Source of the DNA: Solirubrobacterales bacterium | GTDB taxonomy: Bacteria; Actinomycetota; Thermoleophilia; Solirubrobacterales; Solirubrobacteraceae | NCBI GenBank assembly: GCA_025964155.1 | Contig: JAOPZJ010000083.1 | Span: 1 to 44,684, forward strand | Length of the DNA: 44,684 nt | Reading direction: 5' to 3' | Shown here: positions 40,938-44,684 of the stretch, piece after piece | Layout: each line of letters begins with the position of its first letter | Position numbering within the stretch: the stretch's first letter is position 1 | Made by a program: the position numbers and the translations under genes | Notes under the pieces: model-generated | Seen by the model: only the letters and a program-made list of their open reading frames with translations | What the model was told of the DNA's origin: nothing | Database searches by the model: none

Positions 40938-42542
40938 TCAGCGCCGGCGCAGCGCGCGCCGCGCGACGCGCAGGAACGGTTGCGCCCCTTGGCGCAGGGC
41001 GCGCTCCCGGTCGCGGTCCCGCACGGAGCGGAGCTCGGCGATGGCCCGCCCGGTGCGCTCGAGCGAGGCGTCGTAGGGGAACCACCAGAACGGCCGGCCG
41101 GCGACCTGCGTTGGCGGCGTCCACGTCAGGACCTTCGGCTCCGCGCACGTTCGCAGGGCGATCGCCCCGCGGGCACGTCCGATCCCCGATCCCTTCACAC
41201 CGCCCCACGGCACCTGCGGTGCGCTGCGGGTCACGAGGTGGTCGTTCATCCAGACCATCCCGACCTGGAGCTCGCGGGCAATCCGTGCGCCCTTGTAGCG
41301 GTCCGCGGTCCACACGGACGCGCCGAGGCCGAAGGCGCAGTCGTTGGCCACGGCGATCGCCTCCTCCTCGCTGTCGACCACCGTCACGCTGAGGACCGGG
41401 CCGGGGACCTCCTCCTTGGCGATGCGCATGTCCGGCGTCACCCCGGTCAGGACGGCGGGGGCGAAGAACGTGCCGTCCGCCGGCGACGCGGAGGAGACAG
41501 GCACCGGGCCCCCGCAGTGCAGCGTGGCGCCGGCGTCGACGGCCTCTTGCACGAGCGTCTGCACGCGATCGCGTCGATCGGCGGTCAGCAGCGGGCCGAT
41601 GGCCGTGCGCGGGTCTCGTGGATCACCGACTCGAAGGCCCTTGGCGGCGTCGACGACGCCCGTGAGGAAACGCTCGGAGACCTCGCGCAGGACGACTGCG
41701 CGCTCGACGCTGCCGCCGGCCTGGCCGGCGTTCGCAAACGCGGCCCAGACGGTGCCCTGGATGGCGCGGTCCACGTCGGCGTCGGCGCACACGAGGGCGA
41801 CGTCCTTGCCGCCGAGCTCCAGCACGCTGCGCTTGACGGCGCGGGCGCAGGCCTCGCCCACCGCGCGCCCGGCGTCGTAGGAGCCGGTGAAGCGCACCTG
41901 GGCCACCGGGGAGTCGACGAGTGCCCGGCCGGTCTCCTCGCCGCCGTGGACGACCCGCAGGAGCCCCTCGGGCAGCCCGGCGCGGGCGAAGACGCGCGCG
42001 ATCCGCTCGCCGGCCAGCGCCGCCTGCGGGGACGGCTTGAGGACGACGGCGTTGCCCGCCATGAGCGCGACGGCCACGTCCCCGAGTGGCGTGGAGAACG
42101 GTTCGGTGGCCGGGCCGAGGACGGCGACGACGCCCAGAGGCTCGTACGCCCACCGCGCCCGGGTCAGCGGCCGCAGCGCGCGTGACAGGCCGACGCGCTC
42201 ACCGGCCAGGATCTCCGGACCGGCTTCGGCCAGCCATTGCAGGGTCTCGACGGCGGGCAGCAGCTCCAGCAGCTCCACCTCGCTGCGCGGGCGGCCCTGC
42301 TCGGCGCAGATGAGGTCGGCCAGGTCGTCGGCCTCATCGATGACCGCCTGGGCGGCGCGCTGCATGTACCGCGCCCGGTCGCGTGAGCGCAGCGCCCACC
42401 ACAGCGGCTGGACGGCTGCCGCCCCCCTGACGATCCCGGCCACGGCCCCGGGGTCGGTGACCGGGACGCTGCCGAGCGTGTCCCCCGTGGCCGGGTTGCG
42501 TGAGGCGATGGTCTCGGCGGGGGTGGACGTGGCGGGCGGCAT
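40938..42542 (-). CDS. aldehyde dehydrogenase family protein lacking the catalytic cysteine
   Basis: ALDH-fold protein, 534 residues. It has the usual landmarks: NPATGDTLGSVPV, EPLGVVAVLGPATEPFSTPL, NAVVLKPSPQAALAGERIAR, VRFTGSYDAGRAVGE, the general-base Glu242 in VLELGGKD, EEVPGPVLSVTVVDSEEEAI and VWMNDHLVTRSAPQVPWGGV. The catalytic segment reads FANAGQAGGSVERAVV, so the Cys of NAGQxC is Gly276. Normal dehydrogenase chemistry should be lost. It may be a pseudo-enzyme, an esterase-free binding protein, or a divergent subgroup using other chemistry. About 45 extra residues at the C-terminus are Arg-rich. Confidence 0.88.
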   Translation of the reverse strand: MPPATSTPAETIASRNPATGDTLGSVPVTDPGAVAGIVRGAAAVQPLWWALRSRDRARYMQRAAQAVIDEADDLADLICAEQGRPRSEVELLELLPAVETLQWLAEAGPEILAGERVGLSRALRPLTRARWAYEPLGVVAVLGPATEPFSTPLGDVAVALMAGNAVVLKPSPQAALAGERIARVFARAGLPEGLLRVVHGGEETGRALVDSPVAQVRFTGSYDAGRAVGEACARAVKRSVLELGGKDVALVCADADVDRAIQGTVWAAFANAGQAGGSVERAVVLREVSERFLTGVVDAAKGLRVGDPRDPRTAIGPLLTADRRDRVQTLVQEAVDAGATLHCGGPVPVSSASPADGTFFAPAVLTGVTPDMRIAKEEVPGPVLSVTVVDSEEEAIAVANDCAFGLGASVWTADRYKGARIARELQVGMVWMNDHLVTRSAPQVPWGGVKGSGIGRARGAIALRTCAEPKVLTWTPPTQVAGRPFWWFPYDASLERTGRAIAELRSVRDRDRERALRQGAQPFLRVARRALRRR

Positions 42543-42582
42543 GTGCGGCGATTCTTCCAGCTGACGGGCGCGGCGGTGGGGG

Positions 42583-43002
42583 CTACGCCGCGCGGCGGCC
42601 GGACGCGGCGCCGTCGAAGAGCCCCAGCAACACGGCGCCGACCCCGGGCGCCAGCGCCTCATCCGCGATGAGCAGGTCGGGGACGGCACCATCCTTGGCG
42701 CGGGCGACGATGCCGACCATCGTCTCGGCGGTGCCGGTCCAGGCCGTCGCGCAGACGACGGTGTGCGTCTTGGGGTCAAAGCGCAGCGCCCGCACGACGT
42801 CCAGCTCGTCGGCGGCCATGTCCGCCCGGCGGGCGAGCAGCTCGAGCACGTCCACGCGGTCGCGCGCCTGTGGCAGGCGCAGGCGCAGGCGCAGGCCGTC
42901 GGGAAGGGTGCGGTGGGTGTCCAGGCGCAACGGGATCGCTACAGGGTGGGGGCCGCACGGCGCGGAGTCATAAAGAAACAGTGGGTGTGTGACGGTCCTC
43001 AC
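42583..43002 (-). CDS. hypothetical protein, weakly GNAT-like
   Basis: Not firmly recognised. A 139-residue soluble protein. The segment LRLDTHRTLPDGLRLRLRLP (residues 25-44), followed by helical and strand segments up to VVCATAWTGTAETMVGIVAR, has the layout of the first half of a GNAT acetyltransferase. The acetyl-CoA pyrophosphate loop (Q/RxxGxG/A) is not seen, so activity is doubtful. The GTG at 43002 is the only reasonable early start. It ends 40 bases before the ALDH gene on the same strand and is probably co-transcribed. Confidence 0.55.
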   Translation of the reverse strand: MRTVTHPLFLYDSAPCGPHPVAIPLRLDTHRTLPDGLRLRLRLPQARDRVDVLELLARRADMAADELDVVRALRFDPKTHTVVCATAWTGTAETMVGIVARAKDGAVPDLLIADEALAPGVGAVLLGLFDGAASGRRAA

Positions 43003-43122
43003 ACGATCGGGATGGCCGCGTCGGACTACCGGAAAGGTGTGGGTGTCCTGCCAAACACACGTTCGTATCCAGCGTAGCGGTGGATCGCCGCTGTACCTGC
43101 AACGACGGTCGCGGAACCCGCG

Positions 43123-43149
43123 TGACGCCGGCCGGCCGGCCGGGTGTCA
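43123..43149 (-). terminator. (CCGG)4 palindrome after rarA
   Basis: Four tandem CCGG units (43128-43143) flanked by TGAC on the left and GTCA on the right form a self-complementary 27-base element. It overlaps the rarA stop codon. It probably ends rarA transcription; there is no T-tract. Confidence 0.45.
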
Positions 43150-44445
43150 ATCCGGCAGCCCGCGATCGGCCCGGATCGCGGCCAGACGGGCGGCGAACGC
43201 CGCCTCGGCGTCGTCCGGGGCATAGAACCGCGTGCCGCTGAGGGCGGGGGGCATGACGTCCTGACGGGTGACGTGGCCCGGCTGGTCGTGTGGGTAGTCG
43301 TAGCCGGGCTCGCGCCGGTTGGCCGACCTCAGGTACGAAGGCGGGACCTGGGCGCCATGGGCGCGGACGTGCTCCCTGGCGGCGGCGATTGCGCGGTACG
43401 CGGCGTTCGACTTCGGGGCGAGGCTCAGGTGGATCGCGCACTGGGCCAGCGCATGCATCGCCTCCGGCATGCCGACGAGCTGGACGGCCTGGGCGGCTGC
43501 GGTGGCGACCACGAGCGCCTGTGGGTCGCCGCCGCCGATGTCCTCGCTGGCGAGGATCACCATGCGGCGTGCGATGAAGCGCGCGTCCTCGCCGGCCTCG
43601 AGCATCACCGCGAGGTAGTAGAGCGATGCGTCCGGATCGCTCGCACGCGTGGCCTTGATCCACGCGGAGATGACGTCGTAATGCTGGTCGCCGGCCTTGT
43701 CGTAGCGGATCGCGCGGCGCTGGAAGGCGTCCTCCGCGGCCGTCAGCGTGACGCGGGCGCCGGTCGTGGCGACGGCGAGCTCCAGCGCGGCGAGGGCGGT
43801 TCGCGCGTCGCCCGCGGCCCGGTCGGCGAGGAACGCGAGTGCCTCGTCGTCGGCGGTGGCCCCGCCGAGGTGCTCATCGAGCGCGCGCCGTAGCAAGGCC
43901 TCGATGTCCGCTGCCGTGAGCGGGTGCAGCTCGTACAGGCGACATCGGCTCAAGAGCGCGGCGTTGACCTCGTACGAGGGGTTCTCGGTCGTCGCACCGA
44001 TGAGCGTGACGAGCCCCTCCTCGACCGCGGGCAGCAGCGCGTCCTGCTGGGCCTTGTTGTAGCGGTGGATCTCGTCGAGGAAGAAGACGGTCGCGGTGCC
44101 GCTCGTCGAGCGCCGGTGGCGGGCACGCTCCATGACCGCTCGCACCTCGGCGCGGCCGGCCTCCACCGCGCTGAGCTCCTCGAAGGCGGCGTTCGCGGCC
44201 GCGGCGACGATGCGCGCAAGGGTCGTCTTGCCGGTCCCCGGCGGACCGTAGAGCAGCATCGAGTGCGGTCGCCCCGCGTCGATCGCGACGCGCAGCGGCG
44301 CCCCGGCCTTGAGCAGGTGCTCCTGCCCGACGACGCCGTCCAGGCCGGTGGGCCGCATCCGTGCGGCCAGGGGCGCGTCACCGGCCTGCGCCGGCGGCGC
44401 GGCCGCGGCGGGCGTCGGGGTCGGATCGCCGAAGAGCTGGTCCAC
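43147..44445 (-). CDS. rarA: replication-associated recombination protein A (RarA/MgsA) AAA+ ATPase
   Basis: Clamp-loader-related ATPase acting at stalled replication forks, 432 residues. Blocks are [20 protein letters not shown], Walker [20 protein letters not shown], Walker [21 protein letters not shown], sensor 1 [20 protein letters not shown], and the RarA-specific [35 protein letters not shown] and [16 protein letters not shown]. The arginine finger ([10 protein letters not shown]) is present. The GTG at 44445 is chosen because it gives MDQLFGD and a CATACT hexamer lies 6 bases before it. Confidence 0.96.
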   Translation of the reverse strand: MDQLFGDPTPTPAAAAPPAQAGDAPLAARMRPTGLDGVVGQEHLLKAGAPLRVAIDAGRPHSMLLYGPPGTGKTTLARIVAAAANAAFEELSAVEAGRAEVRAVMERARHRRSTSGTATVFFLDEIHRYNKAQQDALLPAVEEGLVTLIGATTENPSYEVNAALLSRCRLYELHPLTAADIEALLRRALDEHLGGATADDEALAFLADRAAGDARTALAALELAVATTGARVTLTAAEDAFQRRAIRYDKAGDQHYDVISAWIKATRASDPDASLYYLAVMLEAGEDARFIARRMVILASEDIGGGDPQALVVATAAAQAVQLVGMPEAMHALAQCAIHLSLAPKSNAAYRAIAAAREHVRAHGAQVPPSYLRSANRREPGYDYPHDQPGHVTRQDVMPPALSGTRFYAPDDAEAAFAARLAAIRADRGLPD

Positions 44446-44451
44446 ACCTTC

Positions 44452-44457
44452 AGTATG
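44452..44457 (-). promoter_or_regulatory. candidate -10 hexamer of rarA
   Basis: Minus-strand CATACT ends 6 bases before the GTG at 44445. AAGG between them is too close to be a normal ribosome site. Confidence 0.4.
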
Positions 44458-44566
44458 CGCGGCGGGGCGGCGGGGGAACCCTCAGGCGCGTCGGGGTCAG
44501 CGGCTCCGCAATTACCGAAACGTGTGCGGCGACCGGTACCGTCGTCGCCGCACAGGAGGGGGAGAA

Positions 44567-44684
44567 ATGGACGTTGGTTGTGGTGGGCAGCCCGCACCCG
44601 CACCCGCATGCGCCGCGCCCCAACTCACGGCAACGGCCCGCCGGTCACCCCCACAGCGGTCCCCACGACGGCGGCGAGGGCGAG
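44567..44684 (+). CDS. possible 5' end of an unknown gene (partial)
   Basis: An ATG at 44567 is preceded by AGGAGGGGGAGAA, one of the best ribosome sites in the window, and the frame stays open for 39 codons to the window edge. The peptide (MDVGCGGQPAPAPACAAPQL, then Arg/Pro-rich) matches no known family and could be a short upstream peptide. Without the following sequence the call is tentative. Confidence 0.3.
   Translation, partial: MDVGCGGQPAPAPACAAPQLTATARRSPPQRSPRRRRGR

Overview
The window is a high-GC (about 70 percent by eye) chromosomal segment from an actinobacterium. The gene set is typical of soil Actinobacteria and would fit a member of the Thermoleophilia (Solirubrobacterales). 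That placement is inferred from family resemblance and base composition; no marker gene such as rRNA is present. There is no insertion sequence, phage gene, CRISPR array or integrase. Genes are densely packed and mostly ordinary core or housekeeping functions, with many 4-base start/stop overlaps.

Layout. 1-4.0 kb (minus): partial thiL, infA, a class A penicillin-binding protein and a small-conductance mechanosensitive channel. 4.0-8.3 kb (plus): HAD phosphatase, CPBP membrane protease, a secreted L,D-transpeptidase and a PlsC-type acyltransferase. 8.4-11.2 kb (minus): small membrane protein, pyrE and an MprF-like DUF2156 protein. 11.2 kb: tRNA-Arg(CCU). 11.6-17.6 kb (plus): complete five-gene peptide/nickel-type ABC importer in the order permease C, binding lipoprotein, permease B, two ATPases. 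17.7-22.3 kb (minus): VOC protein, nitroreductase, conserved hypothetical, then dtd, AEC transporter, GalT-like and TlpA-like genes. 22.5-26.0 kb (plus): a large SF2 helicase with an acidic insertion and a histone-H1-like tail. 26.0-39.2 kb (minus): small proteins, birA, SAM hydrolase, a tetrapyrrole/cytochrome c maturation block (cobA-hemD fusion, hemC, hemA, ccmD, ccmC, ccmB, ccmA), molybdopterin genes (mogA/moaB, moaC) and two secreted proteins, one an RTX-repeat protein. 39.3-44.4 kb: precorrin-2 dehydrogenase divergent from an MpaB/DUF2236 protein, an aldehyde dehydrogenase lacking its catalytic cysteine, a small protein and rarA.

How the genes fit together. HemA, HemC and CobA-HemD make uroporphyrinogen III and precorrin-2. 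The precorrin-2 dehydrogenase about 9 kb away can pull precorrin-2 toward siroheme, while CcmABCD handles heme export for cytochrome c. PBP and L,D-transpeptidase both act on peptidoglycan; PlsC and the MprF-like protein act on membrane lipids.

The strongest unlisted pattern is regulatory. At least a dozen transcription-unit starts carry a TANNNT-type hexamer (TACCCT, TAGACT, TACCGT, CATACT and similar) only 6-11 bases before the start codon, as expected for leaderless mRNAs. At two divergent gene pairs (mscS/HAD near 4.03 kb and met8/DUF2236 near 40.1 kb) the two opposed hexamers overlap or form a dyad, suggesting symmetric bidirectional promoters. In contrast, the helicase gene has a structured leader and the ABC importer has a 19-bp hairpin between binding protein and permease B. 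No clear novel defence or mobile system was found; the best leads are the helicase architecture, the cysteine-less aldehyde dehydrogenase, the Cys-rich N-terminus of the siroheme enzyme and the promoter pattern.
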